A DNA stretch of 10,959 bases from an uncultured bacterium (GCA_927798255.1 CAKMMH010000047.1:1-10959), one strand, 5' to 3'; positions 1 through 7,221 are shown, numbered from the stretch's first letter. The notes: generated by a model from the sequence alone, not told the origin. Translations and numbers: made by a program.

Positions 1-115
1 AAATAAATAAATACAAAGTTTGTGATGATGTATACCATTTTGGATAAGACAGCTTTTTGAAGAAATTTACTAATTTCCAAATTAAAACTTTTGTAAAAAT
101 TCATTTCTTAATCCT

Positions 116-136
116 TAGAAAGTTTATAAGTTTCTA
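116..136. repeat. Short inverted repeat upstream of the acyltransferase gene
   Basis: TAGAAA at 116-121 and TTTCTA at 131-136 are exact reverse complements around a 9-base spacer, 30 bases before the first gene. No T-run follows, so it is not an intrinsic terminator of the usual kind. It may be a protein-binding site or chance in very AT-rich DNA. The rest of 1-165 shows no gene and no convincing promoter. Confidence 0.3.
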
Positions 137-165
137 AAATAATTAAATTATGTTAATAAGTTACT

Positions 166-1248
166 ATGGAAAGAGATAACAAAGATTATACGGTAAGTTT
201 TATAAGATTAACAGCACTTGTATTACTTTTTTCTTGTCATATTTTTGAAGTTTATGGTTTCACTTACAATAAAGGTCGCTCAATAGGAATATTTGGGAAT
301 TATTGTGCAGTTTGTGTTCAACTGTTCTTATGTATTTCAGGCTTTTTATATGGTAGAAGAAAGGATCTTTTTAAAAATTATAATAGATTTCATTTTGTTC
401 TAAAAAAGTTTAAAAAAGTTTTATTTGATTACTATGTTTACTTACTGTTTTTTATATATCCAATATATTATTTTCTAAGGCAAAATGAATTTAATTATAG
501 TTTTATATATAAAACATTAACTATTTCTCAGACGATATATGGAATACATCATATATGGTATATTCCTTATATCTTGTCTTGCTATTTAATTACTCCTTAT
601 TTATTTGATTTAAGAGAGTACATAAGGCAGAAAAATTTAAATAAAGTATTGATTTTTTTATTAGTATTTTTAGGAATAATATTATTAGATATATTTTTTA
701 AAGCTTATCATGTATATTTTAATTCTGCTTGGATTGCTTGTTATGTATTAGCTTTTTTTCTTAATGATTTTTTAAACCTTTTTTCAAAAAACAAGTTAAA
801 AATCATAGCATTATTTTTCTTAATAGTAAGTAGTATTTTAAATTTCTATAAATATGAAGTTAGATATTTAATTTTGCCTAATGCTCAAGGAGATCTAAAA
901 ACATTTTGTAATTATTATATTGATTATAGTCGTTCTTTTTTCGCGATTTCGATTTTTATTGTTATATGGTGTTTAGGAAAATATTATGTAAAGAGTGATT
1001 CAAGTTTTGTAAAATTAATTTTAGATTTTTCGGATAAATATTCGTATGACATTTATTTAGTACATATGATTTTTGTAAAAGGATTTTTAACATTAGTTAA
1101 TAAAACACATAGTTTATCTTTAAATATTATAATGATAGTATTTGTCTCAATAATAAATGCAATTTTATTAAATAAAATTTGTAATTTTTTAAAATGGGGG
1201 GCTGCTAAATTATATTCTAAATTATATTTAAGAATAACAACATCTTAA
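166..1248 (+). CDS. Membrane acyltransferase, acyltransferase-3 family
   Basis: Likely an integral membrane O-acyltransferase that adds acetyl or another acyl group to a surface sugar. The 360-residue length is usual for the family. The N-terminus shows the family signature, with Arg14 in the first helix and His25 at its end (R-x10-H), the pair normally required for activity. About ten hydrophobic segments follow. The GIHHIWYIPY stretch near residue 125 and the SYDIYLVH stretch near residue 300 are also typical of the family. The ATG at 166 puts Arg14 and His25 at their expected distance from the N-terminus, but no good Shine-Dalgarno sequence precedes it. The gene is separated by 93 bases from the tight glycan run that follows and is on the same strand, so modification of that glycan is inferred, not shown. 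The acceptor and acyl group are unknown. It is extremely AT-rich. Confidence 0.85.
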   Translation: MERDNKDYTVSFIRLTALVLLFSCHIFEVYGFTYNKGRSIGIFGNYCAVCVQLFLCISGFLYGRRKDLFKNYNRFHFVLKKFKKVLFDYYVYLLFFIYPIYYFLRQNEFNYSFIYKTLTISQTIYGIHHIWYIPYILSCYLITPYLFDLREYIRQKNLNKVLIFLLVFLGIILLDIFFKAYHVYFNSAWIACYVLAFFLNDFLNLFSKNKLKIIALFFLIVSSILNFYKYEVRYLILPNAQGDLKTFCNYYIDYSRSFFAISIFIVIWCLGKYYVKSDSSFVKLILDFSDKYSYDIYLVHMIFVKGFLTLVNKTHSLSLNIIMIVFVSIINAILLNKICNFLKWGAAKLYSKLYLRITTS

Positions 1249-1341
1249 CTACTTTTTTGACTAACATATTCATTTTTATCATTTTTTTCGATAGAATAAG
1301 TTATCTTAAAACTAAGGGTAGTATATGGAGAATAAAACTAA

Positions 1342-2052
1342 ATGAAATTTTCAATTATCATTCCTTGTTATAATGAAGAAAAAAATCTTTCAATTTTAAT
1401 AAGTAATATTCTTGAACTTCAAAAGAAGTATGACCTTGAGTATATTTTAGTTGAGAATGGTTCAAAAGATAATAGTAAAGAATATTTTAAGCAAAATGTA
1501 GAAGGTAAGTATCAAAATTTAAAAGTTGTTTATGTTGAAAAAAATCAAGGATATGGATATGGCGTTTGCCAAGGGTTAAAGGCTGCAAGTGGCAAATATA
1601 TAGGTTGGATTCATGCTGATATGCAAATTCCTCCTCAAAGACTTGGTGAATTTTTTGATTATATTAATAACTATAAGGGAGATAAAAAATTATTTCTAAA
1701 AGGTTTAAGAAAAAATAGAAGTTTAATGGACTATTTTTTTACTTATGGGCAGTCTATTTTTAATTCCGTTTTATTTAGTAAAATCCTGTTTGATGTAGGG
1801 GCGATTCCCGTCTTATTTGAAAAGTCTTTAATTACTAATCTTGATTTAGTACCTAATGATTTTTCAATGGAATTATACTTTTATAATGAAGCCAAAAAAC
1901 AAAATTTTTTATGTAAACGTTTTAAGGTAATTTTATTAAACAGAAAAAAAGGTGCGTCGTCTTGGAATACAGGTTTTCGTTCAAAAATTAAACAAAGTAT
2001 AAGAATTTTTAAAGATAGTGTTAAAATTAAAAGGGGAGAGAAAGTTTTATGA
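1342..2052 (+). CDS. Family 2 glycosyltransferase (GT-A fold)
   Basis: Predicted to transfer a sugar from a nucleotide-sugar donor, probably to a lipid carrier or growing glycan at the cytoplasmic face of the membrane. The start FSIIIPCYNEEKNL (residues 3-16) is the classic GT2 nucleotide-binding opening. VENGSKDNS (37-45) corresponds to the usual VDDGSTDGT, with E and N in place of the two acids. HAD at 91-93 corresponds to the metal-binding DxD-like motif, with the second Asp kept. At 236 residues it is a compact, single-domain form. I see no C-terminal membrane helices of the dolichol-phosphate-mannose synthase/GtrB type, although the N-terminal half resembles that group. A GGAG at 1327-1330 lies 11 bases before the ATG. 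The last four bases (ATGA) overlap the start of the epimerase gene, implying coupled translation. Donor and acceptor are unknown. Confidence 0.88.
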   Translation: MKFSIIIPCYNEEKNLSILISNILELQKKYDLEYILVENGSKDNSKEYFKQNVEGKYQNLKVVYVEKNQGYGYGVCQGLKAASGKYIGWIHADMQIPPQRLGEFFDYINNYKGDKKLFLKGLRKNRSLMDYFFTYGQSIFNSVLFSKILFDVGAIPVLFEKSLITNLDLVPNDFSMELYFYNEAKKQNFLCKRFKVILLNRKKGASSWNTGFRSKIKQSIRIFKDSVKIKRGEKVL

Positions 2053-3065
2053 GTATATTAATTACAGGTGCTGCAGGATTTATCGGTTCACAATTAGCAT
2101 ATAGGCTTTGGAAAAATAAAGAAGATGTTATTTTAATTGATAATTTTTCTTATGGTCATGAAGATAATTTAACTTTTGAAGATTGTGATTTTAGAGATAA
2201 AATTATTAAGATGGATATAAGAGATAGAGAAGGTATCAAGAAATTATTTCAAGAAAATAATATTGAATATGTTTATAATATTGCAGGAATTGCTCCACTT
2301 CCAGATTGTCAATTAAATCCTCAGGAAGCAATAGATGTGAATTTAACGGGTTTTGTTAATATATTAGAGAATGCAAGATTATCAGGAGTTAAAAAAGTAA
2401 TTCAAGCAAGCACAAATGCTATGTATGAGAATGAGACAGTATTTCCGACAGTTGAAGATAATTTTAATCTTCCTACGCTTATTTATCCAAATACTAAATA
2501 TGCAGCAGAGCGTTTCGCAGAATCTTTTTGTAAAACATATGGAATGAATGTTACTTGTCTTCGTTTTGCAAATGTTTATGGTCCACATATTGATTGTTTA
2601 AGAAAGCAACCCCCTTTTGTAGCTTATATGATAAGAGAACTTTATTATGATAGAACTCCGATTTTCCATTCAAACGGTGAACAAAGAAGAGACTATATTT
2701 ATGTTGATGATCTTATAGATTTAGCGATACTTGTACAAAAAAGTGCAGGATTTGATGCGGTAAATGTTTCATCAAATAAAAATTATTCTGTAAATGAAAT
2801 GTATGCTCTAGCACAAGAAATCATGGGTAAGAATATAAAAGCAGAGTATGCGACAGATGCTCATTATTGGGAAAAATATGAAGGACTTTATAATGGTAAA
2901 TATCCAATAAAAGAAAGTATTTTAAATCATGAAATAAATAAGTATTCTTTGTGTGACAATACATTTGCAAAGGAAAAGTATGGTTGGATACCGAAAGTTA
3001 CGATGCAAGAAGGACTTAAGAAAATGACAACGCAGATATGTAAGATGCTTGATGGATTAAAATAG
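2049..3065 (+). CDS. NAD-dependent sugar epimerase/dehydratase (extended SDR)
   Basis: Cytoplasmic enzyme expected to act on a nucleotide sugar, as an epimerase, dehydratase or reductase. The Rossmann motif G7-A-A-G10-F-I-G13 opens the protein. Asp31 at the end of the second strand favours NAD over NADP. Ser121/Thr122 and Y146-P-N-T-K150 fit the catalytic S/T and YxxxK of extended SDRs. The FHSNGEQRRDYIYVDDL stretch near residues 206-222 is typical of UDP-glucose 4-epimerase-like and dTDP-glucose dehydratase-like proteins. The 338-residue length is normal. The start overlaps the glycosyltransferase stop by four bases, and GGGGAG just upstream is a good ribosome binding site. Sequence alone does not separate 4-epimerase from 4,6-dehydratase or other activities. 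The adjacent nucleotidyltransferase may make its substrate. Confidence 0.9.
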   Translation: MSILITGAAGFIGSQLAYRLWKNKEDVILIDNFSYGHEDNLTFEDCDFRDKIIKMDIRDREGIKKLFQENNIEYVYNIAGIAPLPDCQLNPQEAIDVNLTGFVNILENARLSGVKKVIQASTNAMYENETVFPTVEDNFNLPTLIYPNTKYAAERFAESFCKTYGMNVTCLRFANVYGPHIDCLRKQPPFVAYMIRELYYDRTPIFHSNGEQRRDYIYVDDLIDLAILVQKSAGFDAVNVSSNKNYSVNEMYALAQEIMGKNIKAEYATDAHYWEKYEGLYNGKYPIKESILNHEINKYSLCDNTFAKEKYGWIPKVTMQEGLKKMTTQICKMLDGLK

Positions 3066-3076
3066 GAATATATCTT

Positions 3077-3823
3077 ATGAATACAAAAATACATTACATC
3101 ATGCCTATGGCAGGATATGGTTCAAGATTTAAAAATATGGGATATGATGTTCCTAAACCTTTAATTGAAATTTACAGTAAACCTTTTTTTTATTGGTCAA
3201 CAATGTCAATTAAAAAATTTGTTCAATTAAAAAGTTTAACTTTTGTGGTTTTAAAGGAACATATTGAAAATTTTTCTATTGATAAAGAAATCCATAAATA
3301 TTTTAAAGATGCTAATATAATAGCTCTTCCTGATGTTACAGAAGGTGCTGTTATAACATCGATGAAGGGTGTAGAAGAAATAAACGATGATTTACCTTTG
3401 GTTTTTAATGATTGTGATCACTTATTTAAAAGTACATCTTTTAATAATTTTATCAATAACGAGTTTGACACAAATATTTCTGGAGCTCTATTAACATTTG
3501 AAGCAAATGAGCCAAAGTATAGTTTTATTAAAAAAGACAGTAATGAAAATGTTATACAAACTGCTGAAAAGGTAGTTATTAGTAATGAAGCAATTTGTGG
3601 ATGTTATTATTTTAGAAATAAAAATATATTTTTAGAATCTTCAAATAAGTATTTAACAAAATGTAACTATAATGAATATTTTACAAGTGGAGTTTATAAT
3701 GTAATGATTGAAAACAATCTTTTAATTAAGAGTTTTAAAACAGATTTCCATGTACCATTTGGCGTCCCTAGTGAATATCAAGAAGCAGAAAAATCAAACA
3801 AGTATTTGGAGTTAGGAGAGTAA
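3077..3823 (+). CDS. Sugar-phosphate nucleotidyltransferase
   Basis: Predicted to join a nucleoside monophosphate to a sugar phosphate or similar phosphorylated compound, releasing pyrophosphate. MAGYGSRF at 11-18 is the nucleotide-binding signature (consensus G-x-G-[ST]-R). VPKPLIEI at 25-32 carries the conserved lysine. FNDCDH at 110-115 supplies the metal-binding aspartates, and EKVVISNEAICGCYYF (164-179) matches the sugar-binding middle of the fold. The 248-residue length fits a catalytic domain with no extra C-terminal domain. AGGA overlaps the previous gene's stop and serves as a modest ribosome binding site, 11 bases after that gene. The stop TAA is followed at once by the GTG start of the next gene in the same frame. 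The base (C, U, dT or G) and the phosphorylated substrate cannot be read from the sequence. Confidence 0.87.
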   Translation: MNTKIHYIMPMAGYGSRFKNMGYDVPKPLIEIYSKPFFYWSTMSIKKFVQLKSLTFVVLKEHIENFSIDKEIHKYFKDANIIALPDVTEGAVITSMKGVEEINDDLPLVFNDCDHLFKSTSFNNFINNEFDTNISGALLTFEANEPKYSFIKKDSNENVIQTAEKVVISNEAICGCYYFRNKNIFLESSNKYLTKCNYNEYFTSGVYNVMIENNLLIKSFKTDFHVPFGVPSEYQEAEKSNKYLELGE

Positions 3824-5725
3824 GTGCTTTTTTGTCTTTTTTCTTTAGCAGTTTTTTTAATGGTCTTAGGGCACATCTTTAAAGCCAAAAGATGGGCATT
3901 ATTTATTTCTGTTTATGAAAAGTCAAATACTCTAAATTTATTAAATGCTTTAAGTATAGGACATATTTTAAATTCTGTTTTACCTATTAGAATAGGAGAT
4001 GTCTTTAGAATTTTTTATGCTGGTAAGAAGTTAAAAAACGGAAAAAGTTTTTCATTTGCAACAGTTGTTGCAGATTTATATGTAGAGCTTCTTACAGTTG
4101 GGTTTATATTCATTATATTGAGTTGTAATTATAAAGAAAAAACAGATCTTGAATTTGTTAAGAATATTTATATATTTTCTTGTCTTGCTACTATTTTAAT
4201 AACAATTTTCGCATGTATTTTTAGGAAAGCAATCAAGCTATTTATTGCTAAAATTGCTTCGGTTTTTAATGCAAAAATTGAATTTAATATTTTATTTGCG
4301 TCGTATTTAGCTTTAGCATCTATTAAAGATATAGTATTAAAAATTAATAAATATAAATTTATATTCTATACGATAATAATGTGGATAGGGTATTTAACTT
4401 CATACTATGTTTTTTCACTTGCTTTAAAAAATGTTACACCTAACTATAATTTTGCAGATATATTTGTAAGTTTTTTTACAGGAATTAACTTATATTCAAT
4501 TAATAACGAGTTTTTCTTATTATGGAGTGGATATTTAATTTTACCATTATTAATAACATTTTTGTGCTCAATTTTAGTTAAAGAAAGGCAAGATGATGTA
4601 GAAAATTATAAAAGTACCTTACCTCAATTAAATGAATCAGATAAACTTGCATTCTTAAAGACTTATTATGCCGAAGAAAATAGAGATGCATTAAGAACAT
4701 ATTTAGAAATTAATAATGATGTCACAATATTAGAGGACAAATCTGCTGGGTCTAATGCGTCAACATTACTAGTTATGGCAAATAATGGTGAAATGTTTTT
4801 TAGAAAATATGCTTTTAATGATGATAGTATAAAATTAATTGAGCAGATTGATTGGATAAAATCTCATTTTGGAAGGATTCCTCTTCCAAATATCTTAAAT
4901 GTGAAAAAAAAGAAAAATTTTGTATCATATGACATGCCTGCATCAACTAATTTTTTATCTTATTTTGAATTTATTCACACAATGCCTTTTTCCTATAGTT
5001 CAAAGGTATTAGATAAAGTTTTAAATGATATAAGAAATAATATACACAATGAAAATCTTAGAAAAGCAGATAGTGAAACAGTTAAGAAATATATACAAAG
5101 TAAGGTTACTAAGAATTTAAAAATTATTTTAAATGATGATAAGTATATAAAAGACCTTGAAGAATATGATGAAATAATTGTTAATGGTGTGAATCTTAAA
5201 AATTTAAAATATTATGAAAAAGTATTTAATGAAAATAATCTACAAGAAATTTTTATTAATGATTCGTATTCAGATATTCATGGTGATTTAACAATAGAAA
5301 ATATAATATGTGCTTCAAATTTTGATTTTAAACGTTCAAGTATCGATTATTATTTTATTGATCCAAATAGTGGTAATATTCATGAGTCTCCGTTTTTAGA
5401 TTATGCAAAACTTCTCCAATCACTTCATGGTAAGTATGAATTTTTGATGATGGTTAAAGATGTTAAAATTCAGAAAAATGTTGTTAATTTTATGTTAACA
5501 AAATCCGAAATGTATGCAAAATTATATGAGAAGTTTGAAAATTTTTTATTTGAATCGTTTTCGTATAATGAAGTTAGGAGTATTTATTATCATGAACTTG
5601 TTCATTTTTTAAGGTTGATGCCATATAAAATAAGAAAAAATGAAAAATTAGCTGTAGTGTTTTACACTGGACTTTTAAAGGTACTAAATGATATATATGT
5701 GATGGAAAGCTCTTATGAAAAATAA
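3824..5725 (+). CDS. Fusion of flippase-like membrane domain and APH/choline-kinase-like phosphotransferase
   Basis: A 633-residue protein with two recognisable parts. Residues 1 to about 252 form six or seven membrane segments resembling the lysylphosphatidylglycerol synthase transmembrane (MprF/AglD-like, UPF0104) region. R23-W24 and the N50-x3-P54-x-R56-x-G58-D59-x2-R62 motif match that family, which includes lipid flippases and membrane glycolipid proteins. The domain looks shortened at its N-terminus. Residues about 270-633 are a soluble protein-kinase-like phosphotransferase: Lys328 is a candidate ATP-contacting lysine, H486-G-D488-x4-N493 is the catalytic motif and D513-P-N the metal-binding motif. 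The kinase probably phosphorylates a sugar, polyol or amino alcohol. The start is GTG at 3824. An in-frame TAA lies immediately before it, so no earlier start is possible, and AGGAG at 3814-3818 is well placed. The last 11 bases overlap the HAD gene. Confidence 0.82.
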   Translation: MLFCLFSLAVFLMVLGHIFKAKRWALFISVYEKSNTLNLLNALSIGHILNSVLPIRIGDVFRIFYAGKKLKNGKSFSFATVVADLYVELLTVGFIFIILSCNYKEKTDLEFVKNIYIFSCLATILITIFACIFRKAIKLFIAKIASVFNAKIEFNILFASYLALASIKDIVLKINKYKFIFYTIIMWIGYLTSYYVFSLALKNVTPNYNFADIFVSFFTGINLYSINNEFFLLWSGYLILPLLITFLCSILVKERQDDVENYKSTLPQLNESDKLAFLKTYYAEENRDALRTYLEINNDVTILEDKSAGSNASTLLVMANNGEMFFRKYAFNDDSIKLIEQIDWIKSHFGRIPLPNILNVKKKKNFVSYDMPASTNFLSYFEFIHTMPFSYSSKVLDKVLNDIRNNIHNENLRKADSETVKKYIQSKVTKNLKIILNDDKYIKDLEEYDEIIVNGVNLKNLKYYEKVFNENNLQEIFINDSYSDIHGDLTIENIICASNFDFKRSSIDYYFIDPNSGNIHESPFLDYAKLLQSLHGKYEFLMMVKDVKIQKNVVNFMLTKSEMYAKLYEKFENFLFESFSYNEVRSIYYHELVHFLRLMPYKIRKNEKLAVVFYTGLLKVLNDIYVMESSYEK

Positions 5726-6284
5726 GTTAGCAATTTTTGATTTAGATGGAACACTTTTTGATACAAAAGATGTAAATTTTAGTGCGTATTTTGAGGCAAT
5801 TACGAAGGCTGGATTCGAAGTAGATATCGACTATGATTTTTATTGTAAATTTTGTAATGGAAGTAATTACAAAGATTTTCTTCCTAAAATTGTTAATGGT
5901 ATAACATTTGAAAAAATGGAAGAGATTCATGAATATAAAAAAATTTATTATCCAAAATATTTAAATAAGGCAAGAAAGAATGAAAGTTTATTTTCATTAA
6001 TTGAAAGTATAAAAAATGATTATTATATTGCACTTGTTACAGTAGCTTCTAAAAAAAATTCATTTGATATATTAGAGACATTTGATGTTAAAAATGTTTT
6101 TGAACTTATTATTGCAAAAGATGATGTGATAAAAACCAAACCAAATCCTGAATGTTTTATACAAGCAATGAAATATTTTAATATTGATGCAAATAATACG
6201 ATTATTTTTGAAGATTCAGAAATAGGGCTTGAGGCGGCAAGACTATCTAAGGCAAATTATATAAAAGTTTTTGGGTATAACTAA
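5715..6284 (+). CDS. HAD-superfamily phosphatase or phosphoglucomutase-like protein
   Basis: Cytoplasmic HAD hydrolase of subfamily IA. FDLDGT at 8-13 gives the nucleophile Asp8 and the acid/base Asp10. LVTVASKKN near residues 108-116 holds the motif II Thr/Ser, KTKPNPECF near 137-145 the motif III Lys, and FEDSEIG near 157-163 the motif IV acids. A helical cap insert lies between motifs I and II, as in beta-phosphoglucomutase and phosphoglycolate phosphatase. At 189 residues it is slightly short for the group, ending soon after motif IV, but all four motifs are present, so I expect activity. It overlaps the flippase-kinase gene by 11 bases and closes the operon. Likely roles are removing or moving a phosphate on the intermediate used by the kinase and nucleotidyltransferase. 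The substrate is unknown. Confidence 0.87.
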   Translation: MKNKLAIFDLDGTLFDTKDVNFSAYFEAITKAGFEVDIDYDFYCKFCNGSNYKDFLPKIVNGITFEKMEEIHEYKKIYYPKYLNKARKNESLFSLIESIKNDYYIALVTVASKKNSFDILETFDVKNVFELIIAKDDVIKTKPNPECFIQAMKYFNIDANNTIIFEDSEIGLEAARLSKANYIKVFGYN

Positions 6285-6304
6285 AGTAAAATACATGTAG
6301 TGTT

Positions 6305-6337
6305 TCCTAAAGTTTCAAATATGAGAAACTAATAGGA
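6305..6337. repeat. Two-part imperfect inverted repeat after the glycan cluster
   Basis: TCCTA (6305-6309) pairs with TAGGA (6333-6337), and inside it AGTTTC (6311-6316) pairs with GAAACT (6325-6330), leaving a small asymmetric bulge and an 8-base loop. It lies 20 bases after the HAD stop, where a transcription end is expected. There is no T-run on either side, so it is at best a weak or factor-assisted terminator, or an RNA-stabilising hairpin. Confidence 0.4.
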
Positions 6338-6343
6338 TGGATA

Positions 6344-6381
6344 ATAAAAAAGGCAGCCTCCATGTAAATGAAGACTACCTT
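6344..6381 (-). terminator. Rho-independent terminator for the minus-strand genes
   Basis: On the minus strand, arms at 6370-6381 and 6350-6361 form a 12-base-pair stem in which three positions are G-U wobbles. Two further A-T pairs within the loop region can close it to a TTAC tetraloop. A run of six T (plus-strand A 6346-6351) follows. Read on the plus strand, the same three positions become C/A mismatches and no T-run follows, so it should act mainly on minus-strand transcription. It lies 38 bases past the stop of the 90-residue gene. Confidence 0.8.
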
Positions 6382-6419
6382 ATCGTATGAGCTAGGCGAG
6401 AGTTAGGAATAGAGTTTCC

Positions 6420-6692
6420 CTAGAACTCAACATCATGCTCTTGTTCGATGTACATCTTAACAGTAACTCCATTAAGCTTTTCTCTGATCTTCTCTCGGAT
6501 AGCCTCGGCTTCGAGGGGATTTCTGAGACCATCAATCTGTATGGTTGTGTTGCTTTCGATACTTGAATTGCTGATATCAAGTTCTCGATATCGAAATCCT
6601 GTCTTGAAAACCCCTTCATGACCAATATAAGTTGCTAGTTCTGTAAGCTCACTTGTCTCACACTCTCGGTTAATTTCGTATATTGCAATCAT
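6420..6692 (-). CDS. 90-residue protein of unknown function
   Basis: I do not recognise a family. The protein is soluble and mixed in charge, with an acidic C-terminal end (EQEHDVEF) and a probable helix rich in E, K and R (about 59-73) followed by a strand-like VTVKMYI, suggesting a small alpha/beta fold. There is no signal peptide or membrane segment. Support that it is real: AAGGAGG (plus 6699-6705) lies six bases before the ATG, the best ribosome binding site in the window, and a strong terminator follows 38 bases after the stop. Base composition (about 50% GC in one 60-base line) is far above the flanking genes, so recent transfer is likely. It lies 112 bases downstream of the last lipoprotein gene on the same strand, but its composition argues against a shared origin. 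An overlapping minus-strand open frame at 6392-6625 lacks such signals. Confidence 0.72.
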   Translation of the reverse strand: MIAIYEINRECETSELTELATYIGHEGVFKTGFRYRELDISNSSIESNTTIQIDGLRNPLEAEAIREKIREKLNGVTVKMYIEQEHDVEF

Positions 6693-6698
6693 ACAAAA

Positions 6699-6719
6699 CC
6701 TCCTTAGTAAAACCTTAGT
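6699..6719 (-). promoter_or_regulatory. Strong ribosome binding site with duplicated ACTAAGG
   Basis: On the minus strand ACTAAGG occurs twice in a row, 11 bases apart (plus 6713-6719 and 6702-6708). The copy nearer the gene extends into AAGGAGG, six bases from the ATG of the 90-residue protein. This decides the start of that gene. The second copy could be a decoy ribosome site or a small duplication. Confidence 0.6.
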
Positions 6720-6804
6720 TGAGAAATATGTATAAACGAAATTAAATATATTACTATAAAAATATAAAAAAGCTAGTATGGAAATTAAAGAAATATTAAT
6801 ATTT

Positions 6805-7221
6805 TTACTCTACTTCATTAGCTTCTAAGAATAAAGATTGCTCTAAAGAGTTAAAAAAGTTTTGATAAGTTATTGGATTTGATATTGCAGAGTAGCCAGA
6901 TTGGGCATTTAATCTTACAATTGTTTTTTTACCTTGAGTACGTACTGTTGCTGTAACTTTTGAGCCATTTGAAAAAGATGTGCCACTTACAAGCCCTAGT
7001 TTTTCATCTGTTTTTTCAATCATAAATCCTAAGTCTTGCATGGTAGAAAGTAGAGCTTGCATAACCATTGTTTTGTTACTAGTGTCAAATGAACGCGATT
7101 GATAATTACGCATTTGAACTTGAGTATGAGGAGTTCCAAGAATGTTATCTCTTGTCGTAACACAAGCGTTTAATGATAATGTCAAAAATATAATAAGTAA
7201 TAAATTTATTTTATTTTTCAT
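6805..7221 (-). CDS. Small outer-membrane-type lipoprotein, paralogue of the preceding gene
   Basis: A 138-residue predicted lipoprotein of unknown function. A charged N-terminus, hydrophobic stretch and lipobox L-N-A-C20 direct lipid attachment at Cys20. Val at position +2 is compatible with sorting to the outer membrane if a Lol-type system is present. Residues 45-80 (F-D-x2-N-x-T, then Q-A-L, M-Q-D-L-G-F, L-G-L-V-S) match residues 46-80 of the upstream lipoprotein, and the C-terminal F-x2-S-L-x2-S-L-F-L-x-A also matches, so the two arose by duplication. AAAGGAG overlaps the stop codon of the upstream gene, 18 bases away, which suggests coupled translation, though its spacing of about 13 bases to the ATG is long. 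No family name is assigned. Confidence 0.8.
   Translation of the reverse strand: MKNKINLLLIIFLTLSLNACVTTRDNILGTPHTQVQMRNYQSRSFDTSNKTMVMQALLSTMQDLGFMIEKTDEKLGLVSGTSFSNGSKVTATVRTQGKKTIVRLNAQSGYSAISNPITYQNFFNSLEQSLFLEANEVE

Noticed and set aside
1257..1297. Possible promoter before the glycosyltransferase (TTGACT at 1257-1262)
   Set aside because: No acceptable -10 hexamer lies 16-18 bases downstream, and the nearest TAGAAT at 1292-1297 is too far away.
2382..2588. Minus-strand open frame of 68 codons inside the epimerase gene
   Set aside because: It lies wholly within a well-supported SDR gene, has no ribosome binding site I trust, and its composition follows the opposite strand's codons.
5742..5930. 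Minus-strand open frame of 62 codons inside the HAD gene
   Set aside because: It is antisense to the conserved HAD motif I and cap region, so it is a shadow.
6392..6625. Minus-strand open frame of 77 codons overlapping the 90-residue gene
   Set aside because: The 90-residue frame has AAGGAGG at ideal spacing; the 77-codon frame lacks such a start signal and would initiate inside the other gene.
6791..6804. Perfect 14-base palindrome just after the third lipoprotein gene, considered as a terminator
   Set aside because: It has no loop and only A/T pairs, and the following T-rich stretch is not adjacent, so a standard terminator is not supported.
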